The translations under genes were made by a program, and so were the position numbers. Shown here in pieces: positions 1 to 8,296 of a stretch of DNA of 64,000 bases. Below the pieces are notes generated by a model, which made no database searches, was not told where the DNA came from, and worked only from the letters and a program-made list of their open reading frames with translations. Position 1 is the first letter of the stretch, and the number at the start of each line of letters is the position of its first letter. Source of the stretch: Natronocella acetinitrilica (GTDB lineage Bacteria; Pseudomonadota; Gammaproteobacteria; Nitrococcales; Aquisalimonadaceae); contig NZ_JALJXV010000005.1 in the NCBI RefSeq assembly GCF_024170285.1, positions 248,001 through 312,000 on the forward strand, given 5' to 3'.

Positions 1-1
1 G

Positions 2-604
2 CGGCGCCTGGAGCAGCAACTGGTACCAGGCAGCGAGGCATTCACCATCGCCGTTGCGGAGGGGTATCTGCACCTGCTGGCGGTCAAGGACGAATACGAA
101 GTCGCCCGCCAACTCAGCAGACCGGCATTCATCGCCGATCTGCGGCGGCAGTTCAGCGGTGGCAAGCTGGAGTTTCACCTGGCACCACCACTCATCAGCC
201 GCCGTGATCCGGCCACGGGTCGACCTCGCAAACGAACATTCGGTGCCTGGCTACTGCCTGTACTGCGGCTCGTGGCCGCCGGCAGCAGGTTGCGCAACTC
301 GTGGCTCGACCCGTTCCGCTACAGCACGGACCGACGCCTGGATCGGCGCCTGCTCGCAACCTACGAGCAATGGCTGGAGCGCCTGTTCGCCCAGACCACC
401 ACCGACACCCTCCCCATTGCCACGACCATTGCCGCACTGCCGCGGACCATTCGCGGCTTTGGCCCGGTCAGGGAGGCCGCAGCCGACTCGGCCCTGCGCG
501 AGGCGGAACTGCTCTGGAGACGGTTCGAGCAGCCCTGCAGGCCGCAGGTCATCGACGCCAACACCGGCGGCAAGGTTGTTCGTTTCATTGCCCGGACCGG
601 CTGA
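2..604 (+). CDS. Indolepyruvate:ferredoxin oxidoreductase-like protein, C-terminal fragment
   Basis: The reading frame is already open at base 2 and runs to a TGA at 602-604, so only the last 200 residues are present. The piece resembles the C-terminal domain (DUF6537 type) of large fused indolepyruvate:ferredoxin oxidoreductases. The stretch LRNSWLDPFRYSTDRRLDRR (about residues 98-117 of the fragment) and the later LPRTIRGFGPVREA are typical of that tail. The family oxidatively decarboxylates aryl-2-oxoacids such as indolepyruvate to acyl-CoA, reducing ferredoxin. The thiamine-diphosphate and ferredoxin domains would lie upstream of the window. Family assignment rests on the tail only. Confidence 0.75.
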   Translation, partial: RRLEQQLVPGSEAFTIAVAEGYLHLLAVKDEYEVARQLSRPAFIADLRRQFSGGKLEFHLAPPLISRRDPATGRPRKRTFGAWLLPVLRLVAAGSRLRNSWLDPFRYSTDRRLDRRLLATYEQWLERLFAQTTTDTLPIATTIAALPRTIRGFGPVREAAADSALREAELLWRRFEQPCRPQVIDANTGGKVVRFIARTG

Positions 605-671
605 CAGGCGTCGCCGCAGGTCCGCCGCAGTGCTACCGTTGCGGTCTGCATGACCGCAACGGAGTCTTGCC

Positions 672-1853
672 ATGAGCCCTGCCCGACGCCTGCTTGAAGT
701 CATGCTGCTCGCAGCCGCGGCGTTGGCGGCCGGCGCATGCAGCAGTCTGCCGACTGCCCACGACGAGACTCCTCGGACGCTTGCCTGTCCGGCTCCAGGG
801 CAATGGACTGTTCCCGGACAGGCCGAACCAGTCAATTTGCCGGCAGTTCTGGACCAAACTGGGAACGCCCAGGTGATTCTGCTGGGGGAGTTCCATGACA
901 GCGAAGAGGATCACCGCTGGCAGCTCCACACGCTGGCCGCCTTGCATGGCCGTCATCCCGATCTTGAGATCGGGCTGGAAATGCTCCCCGCCAGCCGTCA
1001 GCCGGTGCTGGATCGCTGGCTGGCCGGCGAGCTGGATGACGCAGCCTTGCTGGATGAAGCAGACTGGTTCTCCGTCTGGGGTTATCCGTCCCGACTCTAT
1101 CTTCCCGTGCTCCAATTCGCGCGCATGCACCAGCGACCGTTGCACGCCCTGAACGCCGAGGGGGAAACGGTACGACGGGTCAGCCGCGAAGGCTGGGACG
1201 CGCTGGAGGACACCGACCTTGAACAGGTTGGACCACCGGCAGAGATTCCACAGGCCTATCGGGATCGTCTTTCGGCGCAGTTGGACAACCACCCCATGCC
1301 GCCGGGCATGGACCGGGACGACTACCTGGAGATGTTCATCCGCGGACAAAGTGTCTGGGATCGCGCCATGGCCGAGCGGCTCGCCGATGCAGTGCAATCG
1401 GCCGACGGCCCCGTTGTTGCGCTGATCGGTCGCGGCCACCTGGACTATGGGCATGGCGTGCCTCACCAATTACGCGATCTGGGCATCCAGCGCATCGCCA
1501 CCCTGCTACCCATGCGCGACGATGATTGCCCTGCCGACGGCCCGCCCATCGCCGACGCCCTGTTCGGTGTCGATGGCGGCATGCTGGATACGCGCAGTTC
1601 CGCCATGCGGCTGGGTATCAGTCTGCAGGAGAGCGGCGAGGGACTGGTCGTCAGCAACGTCATGGAGGGCGGCACCGGCGACGCTGCAGGACTGAAGCCC
1701 GGCGACCATCTCCGACGCGCCGGCGGCCGAACACTGCACCGTCAGCAGGACCTACTGGCCATGCTCGACCGGCAGCAGCCTGGCACGGCGCTGATACTGG
1801 TTATTGACCGTGACGGCGAAACACGCACAATCGCCGTGCCCCATCCGCAATGA
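672..1853 (+). CDS. ChaN-family lipoprotein with C-terminal PDZ domain
   Basis: 393 residues, started at ATG 672 behind GGAG (7-base spacer). A lipoprotein signal occupies residues 1-22, with lipobox AAGAC placing the lipidated cysteine at 23. Residues about 55-280 are a ChaN/DUF399 domain (LLGEFHDS at about 70-77, EMLPAS further on, IGRGHLDYG near the end), a fold associated with haem or iron binding. Residues about 305-390 look like a PDZ domain (LVVSNVMEGGTGDAAGLKPG), which usually binds peptide C-termini. It is therefore probably an envelope-anchored haem/iron-related lipoprotein with a peptide-binding module. The gene stands alone, 67 bases after the previous stop. Substrate is unknown. 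Confidence 0.8.
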   Translation: MSPARRLLEVMLLAAAALAAGACSSLPTAHDETPRTLACPAPGQWTVPGQAEPVNLPAVLDQTGNAQVILLGEFHDSEEDHRWQLHTLAALHGRHPDLEIGLEMLPASRQPVLDRWLAGELDDAALLDEADWFSVWGYPSRLYLPVLQFARMHQRPLHALNAEGETVRRVSREGWDALEDTDLEQVGPPAEIPQAYRDRLSAQLDNHPMPPGMDRDDYLEMFIRGQSVWDRAMAERLADAVQSADGPVVALIGRGHLDYGHGVPHQLRDLGIQRIATLLPMRDDDCPADGPPIADALFGVDGGMLDTRSSAMRLGISLQESGEGLVVSNVMEGGTGDAAGLKPGDHLRRAGGRTLHRQQDLLAMLDRQQPGTALILVIDRDGETRTIAVPHPQ

Positions 1854-1904
1854 ACAGGCAACGAGAAAGCCGCAAAGACGGCGCCACAATCCGAGGAGAA
1901 AACC

Positions 1905-3251
1905 ATGAATCTGACCAGCCTGCTACAAGCCCGCGCCGCCGAGGATAAACCGGTACGCGTGGGAATGGTCGGCGCCGGCAAGTTTGGCTCCATGTTCCTG
2001 GCCCAGGTACAACGCACCCCCGGCATGCATCTGCTGGGATTGGCGGACCTCTCCGCGCAACGTGCCCGGGATGCACTGGAGCGGGTGGGTTGGCCCGGAG
2101 AGCGCTATGCCGCGGCGGATTTCGCGACTGCGCTCAGCCAGGGAAGCACCCACATCACCGAGGATGCGGATGCGCTCATCAACGCCGACGGGCTGGATGT
2201 CCTGGTCGAGGCCACCGGCAACCCCGCCGCCGGTATCCGCCACGCGCGGGCGGCCTTTCGCGCCGGCGTCCATGTGGTGATGGTGAACGTGGAAGCCGAC
2301 GCCCTGGCCGGACCACTGCTGGCACGCGAGGCGGCCGCCGCCGGCGTGGTGTATTCACTGGCCTATGGCGATCAGCCGGCACTGATCTGCGAGCTGGTTG
2401 ACTGGGCCCGGGCCACCGGCTTCGAGGTGGTAGCGGCCGGCAAGGGCACCAAGTATCTGCCCATCTACCATCAATCCACGCCGGACACCGTCTGGGGTCA
2501 CTACGGCCTGTCTCCCGAGGACGCAAAGGCCGGTGGCATGAATCCGCAGATGTTCAACTCCTTCCTGGACGGCACCAAGTCCGGGCTGGAGATGGCGGCC
2601 GTGGCCAATGCAGCCGGCCTGACACCGCCGGACGACGGTCTGCTCTTCCCGGCATGCGGTGTCGACGATCTGCCCCACATACTGCGCCCCAGTGCTGATG
2701 GTGGACGCATGCCCAACAAGGGTGTGGTGGAAGTGGTCTCCAGCATCGAGCGGGATGGCCGGCCGGTTTTTCGGGACTTGCGCTGGGGCGTGTACGTGGT
2801 ATTCGAAGCACCGGATGAATACGTGCGCCGCTGCTTTCGGGAATACGGCCTGCACACCGACAGCACGGGGCGCTACGCCGCCATGTACAAGCCCTACCAC
2901 CTGATCGGCCTGGAACTCGGCATCTCGGTGGCCAGTGTGGCGCTACGTGGCGAACCCACCGGCATTTCCACCAACTGGCGCGGCGATGTGGTGGCCACGG
3001 CGAAGCGCGATCTCGCCGCCGGAGACATGCTGGATGGCGAGGGCGGCGCCACAGTCTGGGGCAAGCTGCTGCCGGCGCGGCGCTCGTCGACCCTGGACGC
3101 ATTGCCCATCGGTCTGGCCCACAACATGCGCATGAAGCGGGCGGTGGGTGCCGGAGAGGTGGTTTCCTGGGCGGACGTGGACTACAACGCTGACGACCCG
3201 GCGATCGCCTTCCGCCGGGAGATGGAGAAGGCCTTCGGCAATCAGCGGTAG
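1905..3251 (+). CDS. NAD(P)-dependent dehydrogenase with C-terminal SAF domain (homoserine dehydrogenase-like)
   Basis: 448 residues; ATG follows GAGGAG. Near residues 18-30 is a Rossmann dinucleotide-binding loop (GMVGAGKFGS), followed by a homoserine-dehydrogenase-like core (DVLVEATGNPAAG at about 103-115). The last ~100 residues (from about VATAKRDLAAGDML) form a SAF domain, a fold found in antifreeze-like, FlgA and altronate dehydratase proteins. Family members are generally annotated as SAF-domain oxidoreductases acting on sugar acids or related hydroxy acids. The exact substrate cannot be read from the sequence. The 3' end overlaps the convergent class II aldolase gene by 10 bases, and that neighbour supports a role in carbohydrate or hydroxyacid metabolism. 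Confidence 0.75.
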   Translation: MNLTSLLQARAAEDKPVRVGMVGAGKFGSMFLAQVQRTPGMHLLGLADLSAQRARDALERVGWPGERYAAADFATALSQGSTHITEDADALINADGLDVLVEATGNPAAGIRHARAAFRAGVHVVMVNVEADALAGPLLAREAAAAGVVYSLAYGDQPALICELVDWARATGFEVVAAGKGTKYLPIYHQSTPDTVWGHYGLSPEDAKAGGMNPQMFNSFLDGTKSGLEMAAVANAAGLTPPDDGLLFPACGVDDLPHILRPSADGGRMPNKGVVEVVSSIERDGRPVFRDLRWGVYVVFEAPDEYVRRCFREYGLHTDSTGRYAAMYKPYHLIGLELGISVASVALRGEPTGISTNWRGDVVATAKRDLAAGDMLDGEGGATVWGKLLPARRSSTLDALPIGLAHNMRMKRAVGAGEVVSWADVDYNADDPAIAFRREMEKAFGNQR

Positions 3252-3859
3252 GCGCTCGGCGTCTCCGCAGCATGGATGAGATGCGCCGCGGCCTGCTCCA
3301 GGGTGTCATCCCAGGCAAGCAGGCCGTCCTCGTGCCCACCCATGGCCATGAGATGGTGGCCCGCCGTCGCCAGCGCCGCGATGGCGGCCGCCATCTCCGG
3401 CGTGCCATAGGGGATACTGGCGGCGGTCACCGGAATCCCGATGGTCGACGCGGCATTCCAGAGCGCCGGCGCATGAACATGGATGATGCCGCCGGCTCCG
3501 GGCTCTGCCAGATAGACAGCGGCGTGGGTCATGGCCTCGGATGAAGGCTCGGCCAGGCCCACCGCAGTCAGGCGGTTGCGGTGCGGCTCCGCCCCGGTGA
3601 CCAGGGCCAGGTTGGTCATGGCGAGGGTCGGGAGCCCGCCGGTCTGGGTTGCCGAGACCAGAAAACCGTCCGCCCGGCGCAGGCTGATGTTGCCGAACCC
3701 AAGCCCCTCGTAACGGCCAGGATCCCGCCCCATCCAGCCACGGCGCAGCATGTCTTCGCGCCAGCGATTGATCTCGGCGAGTGCCGCAGCATCATCAGGC
3801 AGCGCTCGCCGGTCAAGGCGACACTGGTAACGGATCACACCCTCGCGTTCGCCACTCAT
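3242..3859 (-). CDS. Class II aldolase/adducin-family protein
   Basis: 205 residues, ATG at 3859 behind GGAGGAGGGGG. The fold signatures are GRYEGLGFGNISLRR (Gly/Asn-rich substrate loop, residues about 46-60), SSEAMTHAAVYLAEP, and the metal-binding IIHVHAP (His-x-His, residues about 124-130). The third histidine of the zinc site probably lies around residue 168 (AGHHLMAMGGHEDG). The family includes L-fuculose-phosphate aldolase, ribulose-phosphate epimerases and methylthioribulose-1-phosphate dehydratase. This short form fits a lyase or dehydratase acting on a phosphorylated or free sugar-acid intermediate. MtaD lies close by, so a methylthioribose role is possible, but no other methionine-salvage gene is present. 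Confidence 0.8.
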   Translation of the reverse strand: MSGEREGVIRYQCRLDRRALPDDAAALAEINRWREDMLRRGWMGRDPGRYEGLGFGNISLRRADGFLVSATQTGGLPTLAMTNLALVTGAEPHRNRLTAVGLAEPSSEAMTHAAVYLAEPGAGGIIHVHAPALWNAASTIGIPVTAASIPYGTPEMAAAIAALATAGHHLMAMGGHEDGLLAWDDTLEQAAAHLIHAAETPSAYR

Positions 3860-4260
3860 GCTCCCCCTCCTCCGGCAGTGCCGACTATGCGAACGACTCG
3901 CGCGATGGGAACAGTCTCCAGACGCAGCGGATCATGCTCCGGGCGCACGGTTACATGGCCACCACGACAGTCATCGACCCAGGCACGATGCGACCCATCA
4001 CCATCCTGCTCCGCAACCTGCACCAGATCGCGATGGTGCAGCAGGCGCGCCCGCAATCGCGGCCGACACCAACGCCAGGTCAACGGATCGGTACCGCTCA
4101 TCACCACGGTGGCATAGGCGAAGATTGCGAGGATCATCACCACCATGCGCACGGGCCCATCCAGCAGCCAGTCGATCAACCAGAACGCCAGGCCCGCTTC
4201 CACCAGCAGGCAGATGAGCATTCCGGGCAGATCGTGATTGAACAGACCGGTGCGCAACAC
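3856..4260 (-). CDS. Small predicted membrane protein
   Basis: 134 residues from GTG 4260, which is chosen because GGAGGAG lies 6 bases upstream; an upstream GTG at 4281 is in frame but has no good ribosome site. The N-terminal half holds two hydrophobic stretches (around GMLICLLVEAGLAFWLIDWL and MVVMILAIFAYATVVM), followed by a basic, cysteine-containing soluble tail. It overlaps the class II aldolase start by 4 bases, so the two are probably co-transcribed. I do not recognise a family and assign no function. Confidence 0.55.
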   Translation of the reverse strand: MLRTGLFNHDLPGMLICLLVEAGLAFWLIDWLLDGPVRMVVMILAIFAYATVVMSGTDPLTWRWCRPRLRARLLHHRDLVQVAEQDGDGSHRAWVDDCRGGHVTVRPEHDPLRLETVPIARVVRIVGTAGGGGA

Positions 4261-4372
4261 GGTTAACTCCTCCACGAACACAGAGACACCATGGGCGCCA
4301 CGTTAACCGACGGTGGTGACGCCGCGCCAGCCGCTATGCTGAAGACAGGCCCGATAGCCGGAGCAAACAGCG

Positions 4373-5686
4373 TTGGATGGACAAAGGCAGATACTCCACG
4401 GGCGGTGGGTCCTGCCCATGGTGCCGGACACTGGAGCACTCCCCGATCACGCGGTGATCGTCGAGGGCGGGCGTATACGGGACGTTCTGCCCAGCCTGCA
4501 GGTGTCACAACGTTACCCCGACGGCACCGTCGAACAGCTTCATGCCCACGTGTTGATGCCAGGCCTGGTCAACTGCCACACCCACGCAGCCATGTCACTG
4601 TTTCGCGGGCTGGCGGACGATCTGGCTCTGCAGAAGTGGCTGGAGCAACGGATATGGCCCGCCGAACAGCGGCATGTGAGTGAGCGTTTCGTCGCCGATG
4701 GTGCACGCCTGGCCTGTGCCGAAATGCTGCGCAACGGCATCACCTGCTTCAATGACATGTACTACTACCCGGACGCCACCGCCACGGTGGCCGCGGAGGT
4801 CGGCCTGCGCTGCCGGGTGGGCCTCCGGGTGCTCCCCGGTCAACGGGCCCTGCACCTGGAGCCCGAGGATAGTCTTGAGGGCGGGCTGCGCATCCACGAT
4901 CGCTGGCGACGGCATCCGCTGGTGGGTACCACCCTGGCGCCCCATTCGCCGAGATCTCTGAGCGGGGCGTTAATGCGAACCCTGGGCCGGCTGTCGCGGG
5001 ACTATGACCTGCGCCTGCACATGCACGTGCACGAGACCGGGGAAGAGGTGGCGGACTACATGGGTCTGCATGGTGTGAGCCCGCTGCAGCGCATGCACCG
5101 TCAGGGGCTGGTCGGGCCGCGGCTGATCGCTGTTCACGCGATTCATCTGGAGCTCGCCGATCGCAGGCTGCTGGCGGAGGCCGGCGCCCACGTGGTTCAT
5201 TGCCCGCGTTCCAATCTCAAGCTCGGCAACGGGCTGGCAGCCGTGGCCGAGTTACTCAGGCTCGGCGTCAACGTGGCGCTGGGCACCGACGGCGCGGCCT
5301 CCAACAACAATCTGGACCTGTTTGGCGAGATGCGCATGGCCGCCCTGCTGGCCAAGGCCGTGGGCAACGATCCAACCGCGCTGCCCGCTTCCGCCGCCTT
5401 GAGGATGGCAACCATCAATGGGGCGAGAGCCCTGGGTCTGGCGGATGACATTGGCAGCCTGGAGGCGGGGAAATGGGCAGATATCATCGCCGTGGACGTC
5501 GGCGGCATCGCTGCTCATCCGCACTTCGATATCGTTTCGCAACTGGTCTATGCCACGGGCGCCAATCAAGTCACTGACGTCTGGATCGCAGGACGCCGTC
5601 TGCTGGAAAAGCGTCAATTCCTGACTGTCGACCAGCAGGCCGTTGCAGCTGCGGTGGACAACTGGCAGACACGAGTCCCGACGTGA
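4373..5686 (+). CDS. mtaD: 5-methylthioadenosine/S-adenosylhomocysteine deaminase (TRZ/ATZ amidohydrolase)
   Basis: 437 residues starting at TTG 4373; no in-frame ATG fits, and GGAG sits 9 bases upstream. Amidohydrolase metal ligands are visible: GLVNCHTHAAMSLFRG near residues 64-79 (HxH), HMHVHETGEE near 219, HAIHLE near 247, and the ALGTDGAASNNNLDLF aspartate near 303-318. The FxDMYYYP and GLADDLALQKWL segments are typical of MtaD-type deaminases rather than guanine or chloroatrazine enzymes. These convert methylthioadenosine and S-adenosylhomocysteine to their inosyl forms, recycling by-products of SAM use. It is read divergently from the small membrane-protein gene. Confidence 0.85.
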   Translation: MDGQRQILHGRWVLPMVPDTGALPDHAVIVEGGRIRDVLPSLQVSQRYPDGTVEQLHAHVLMPGLVNCHTHAAMSLFRGLADDLALQKWLEQRIWPAEQRHVSERFVADGARLACAEMLRNGITCFNDMYYYPDATATVAAEVGLRCRVGLRVLPGQRALHLEPEDSLEGGLRIHDRWRRHPLVGTTLAPHSPRSLSGALMRTLGRLSRDYDLRLHMHVHETGEEVADYMGLHGVSPLQRMHRQGLVGPRLIAVHAIHLELADRRLLAEAGAHVVHCPRSNLKLGNGLAAVAELLRLGVNVALGTDGAASNNNLDLFGEMRMAALLAKAVGNDPTALPASAALRMATINGARALGLADDIGSLEAGKWADIIAVDVGGIAAHPHFDIVSQLVYATGANQVTDVWIAGRRLLEKRQFLTVDQQAVAAAVDNWQTRVPT

Positions 5687-5687
5687 A

Positions 5688-6146
5688 TCAATCGCGACCA
5701 AGCCGCCGCCGGATCTGCGCTTCCAGCCGGCCTGCCCTCATGCCCGCGTCCCTGGCCACAAAGGTGTAGAGCATGAAGGCCAGGGCCAGTCCCAACGGAC
5801 TGACCATGGCGAGCCCCCACAATGGTGACTGGGTGCTGCCCAGTTGCAAGGCAAGCACGGTGAGCAGCAGCGGCAGCGCAATGGCGGCAATAACGCCCGT
5901 GGCCAGCGCGAGGGTACGTATCTGCTGTTCCACGGACCGGATCAGTCGGTCGGTTTCAACGTCCACATACTCGGCCCGGCTCATGCGAATGGCACGGGCC
6001 TGCTTGCGGATTCCGTATTCCAGTTCCAGCCTGCGGCGCAGGTCGTCTCGCAGCGCATCGATGCCGTCGCCGCGCCGGCTGCGGTGCATCGCGGTAAGCA
6101 CCAGCAGCAGGAAGCCGATGACAGTAAGAAGGATCAGCCAGGCCAT
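5688..6146 (-). CDS. Small predicted membrane protein
   Basis: 152 residues from ATG 6146 (GGGGG 5 bases upstream; a TTG one codon earlier is possible). There is one N-terminal membrane segment (about residues 2-18), a charged cytoplasmic-looking helix rich in Arg and Glu (20-70), two further membrane segments (about 80-105 and 112-130) and a basic tail. It converges on mtaD with a single base between stop codons, so no terminator separates them. Family unrecognised; possibly a small inner-membrane regulator or structural protein. Confidence 0.55.
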   Translation of the reverse strand: MAWLILLTVIGFLLLVLTAMHRSRRGDGIDALRDDLRRRLELEYGIRKQARAIRMSRAEYVDVETDRLIRSVEQQIRTLALATGVIAAIALPLLLTVLALQLGSTQSPLWGLAMVSPLGLALAFMLYTFVARDAGMRAGRLEAQIRRRLGRD

Positions 6147-6190
6147 CAAGGCCCCCGGGCAATGGGTTGAGGCCGATTACGGTAAGTGCT

Positions 6191-6219
6191 GCGGGCCGCG
6201 ATCACAAGCCGCGGCCCGC
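6191..6219 (-). terminator. Strong GC hairpin downstream of soxYZ
   Basis: Bases 6191-6200 and 6210-6219 form a perfect 10-bp inverted repeat around a 9-base loop, 27 bases beyond the soxYZ stop. There is no T-run on the minus strand, so it is either a weak intrinsic terminator or a 3' stabilising structure for the fcc-sox transcript. Confidence 0.45.
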
Positions 6220-6245
6220 CGAGCTGTTGCCGGACACCGTCCGCA

Positions 6246-7076
6246 TCAGCTGACGTTGATCGAAGCCTCTTCCCGGGTGGTTTCGCCCTGGTCGTCTTCC
6301 CAGGTCATGGTGACCGTGCCGGAACTGCGCGGCTTCACATGGAAGCGCAGGTAGGGATTGGCTGACAGCGAGGGATGCAACTCCACGCGAAAGACGGTTT
6401 CACCATCCATCTCCATGACGAAGGACTGGACGATGTGACGGGGAAGAGTCTCGCCATCCGAGCCCTCACGGAACCCTGTTTCCATGGGATGGTTGATCAT
6501 GGTGAGCACCTCCGCCGCCTCACCGGAGCGCACGGACCCGGGCACCCGGACACGGGCCTGCATCAGGCCACTGCTGTCGTAGGTGCTGTCATCCATGAGG
6601 CAACCACTGACCGTGACCCGCGCTTCCTGATGGGCGATGCGCATATCGCCGTTGCTCAGCTTGGCGACGGCGAACACCCGTTGGGACTCGTTGAGGCGAA
6701 TCCGGGTGCTGACCCGGGCCCGGCCGCTTTGCGGCGTGAAGTGGAAAGCGGCGATCTGCGGATTGGGATTGTCCGGCGCGAACAGATACACGCTCTCTAC
6801 ATAGTCATCGTCGGACATGGGGCTGTCGACACTGACGGTGAGCGGAATACTGCTGCCATCCTCCGAGACGCTGGGCAGTTCCAGCGTGACGCCGGAGGTC
6901 TCCGGCTCACGCCCGTCCAGCAGGTTCGTGATGGCGTCGTGCCGGGTCCAGGGCGCTGACTGCGCAAGACTCATCGGGCTCCAGGCCGCCAAAGCAAGTC
7001 CGGCCAGCCCCATGCCGGCCAGGGACAGGATCTTGCGGCGGCTCACGGCCAGGGAAAGACTGTTGGTTTCACGCAT
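6246..7076 (-). CDS. soxYZ: SoxY-SoxZ fusion, sulfur carrier protein
   Basis: 276 residues. ATG 7076 is chosen over an upstream frame extension because GGGAGG precedes it by 8 bases and it yields a Tat-type signal (SRRKILSLAGMGLAGLALA). The SoxY-like half spans about 35-155 and ends in ARVTVSGCLMDD, whose cysteine corresponds to the carrier cysteine of SoxY's terminal GGCGG arm. A SoxZ-like half follows (about 165-275; RVRVPGSVRSGEAAEVLTMI, and an immunoglobulin-like C-terminus). SoxYZ carries sulfane sulfur on that cysteine in the periplasm. Because the halves are fused, the swinging arm becomes an internal linker. No soxA, soxX, soxB or soxCD is present, so it probably serves the flavocytochrome/TsuA pathway. 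Confidence 0.8.
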   Translation of the reverse strand: MRETNSLSLAVSRRKILSLAGMGLAGLALAAWSPMSLAQSAPWTRHDAITNLLDGREPETSGVTLELPSVSEDGSSIPLTVSVDSPMSDDDYVESVYLFAPDNPNPQIAAFHFTPQSGRARVSTRIRLNESQRVFAVAKLSNGDMRIAHQEARVTVSGCLMDDSTYDSSGLMQARVRVPGSVRSGEAAEVLTMINHPMETGFREGSDGETLPRHIVQSFVMEMDGETVFRVELHPSLSANPYLRFHVKPRSSGTVTMTWEDDQGETTREEASINVS

Positions 7077-7175
7077 TGAATAAACCTCCCGCGTCGGATG
7101 ATCCACGCTGTTGGCTGCATAGACCGCACACCTGACGCAATGTTGCACGGACCCGAATTCGCCTACGCCATCTAC

Positions 7176-8228
7176 CTACAGAGCCGGCGCCCGCAGGGGG
7201 CTCTTCAGGGCAATCCACGCGCCGAGGAGTATACCGCTCAGCGCCACCATGGAGCCGATGGCCAGGGTAGACATACCGGTCAGACCCTGACCGATGGAGC
7301 AACCCAGGGCCAGGGCCCCGCCAATGCCCATCATGAAACCGCCGGTGATATATCGGACCATACGCTGGGGCGTCGGAAAACCCTGCAACTCGAAACTGCG
7401 GGTCAATAACGCCATGGCCAGCGCGCCAAGCACGATCCCCGCCACCACGGTGACACCGAAGCGCAGGCTCAGGCCGGTGCTGAGCATCAGATACTGGATG
7501 GTGTCGCCGATGGGAGCGATAAAGGTCAGGGACACCAGGCTGACCGGATCGAAATCGTCATAGCCCAGATGGCCGGTGACAAACCAGCCAGCGGCAACCA
7601 GGCTACCCACAACGGCACCTCCGATCAGGTGCCTCGACGAGCGCCGAAAGGCCTCATGGGAAAAACAGAAGACCAGCAGGGCGATGCTCACCAGCAAGGC
7701 CGGTATCCACAGCGCCAGACTTCCTCCCAGGCCCACGCTTTCAACCACGCCCACCAGTGAAGCCCGCGGCATCGGCAGGGTCGTTGAAGTCATTCCACTC
7801 AGTGTGACGCGCAGGTTGGCCAACACCCCGGTCAGGGTCATGTGCCCGGCGATGCCGATGCAGAACAACACCAGCAGCGAGCGCAGATTACCACTGCCGA
7901 GCAGGACCAGCGCCCGGGCGCCGCAACCATTGCAGAGCACCATACCGTAGCCGAACAGGGCGCCGCCCAGCAGGTAGAGCGGCCAGGAGAAGGTGCGCTG
8001 CATGTAAATGGAGTCACGCAGGCTTATGTAGCCCAGAGCCTCCAGCGCGTGAGAGGCAAGGATGGCGACGGCCATGGCAAAGGCAAAGGAGCGCAGCATG
8101 CGGCCATCGCCGTCCACCCAGGCATGCTTCAGCCCGCGCATCAGGCAAAAGCCGGTACGCTGACCGAAGCCGCCGAACAGCAGACCGATGACAAAGCCGC
8201 CCCAGGCGACCAACACGGTGTTGGACAT
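7176..8228 (-). CDS. YeeE/YedE (TsuA)-family thiosulfate/sulfur-compound transporter
   Basis: 350 residues, about nine or ten hydrophobic segments. ATG 8228 is preferred because it starts at MSNTVLVAWGGFVIGLLFGG, a normal family N-terminus; a longer frame reaching 8336 would run into fccB. The family's conserved cysteine motifs are present: TGFCLMRG near residue 28, NGCGARALVLLGSGNLRS near 103, and LGCSIGQGLTGMSTLA near 309. These cysteines relay thiosulfate or sulfur species through the membrane in TsuA-type proteins. It lies between fccB and soxYZ on the same strand, so import or export of thiosulfate or sulfane sulfur linked to sulfide oxidation is likely. Confidence 0.8.
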   Translation of the reverse strand: MSNTVLVAWGGFVIGLLFGGFGQRTGFCLMRGLKHAWVDGDGRMLRSFAFAMAVAILASHALEALGYISLRDSIYMQRTFSWPLYLLGGALFGYGMVLCNGCGARALVLLGSGNLRSLLVLFCIGIAGHMTLTGVLANLRVTLSGMTSTTLPMPRASLVGVVESVGLGGSLALWIPALLVSIALLVFCFSHEAFRRSSRHLIGGAVVGSLVAAGWFVTGHLGYDDFDPVSLVSLTFIAPIGDTIQYLMLSTGLSLRFGVTVVAGIVLGALAMALLTRSFELQGFPTPQRMVRYITGGFMMGIGGALALGCSIGQGLTGMSTLAIGSMVALSGILLGAWIALKSPLRAPAL

Positions 8229-8260
8229 TCCTAGCCGTCTCCAGTGCTCGGGAAACCAGA

Positions 8261-8291
8261 GTCGCCGGACGCCGGGATGGCGTCCGGCGAC
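8261..8291 (-). promoter_or_regulatory. 13-bp perfect intercistronic hairpin between fccB and the tsuA-like gene
   Basis: Bases 8261-8273 and 8279-8291 are exact reverse complements with a 5-base loop (gggat). The hairpin starts 5 bases after the fccB stop. There is no T-run, which favours an RNA-stabilising or partial read-through element that raises fccAB expression over the downstream genes. Confidence 0.6.
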
Positions 8292-8296
8292 ATTGC

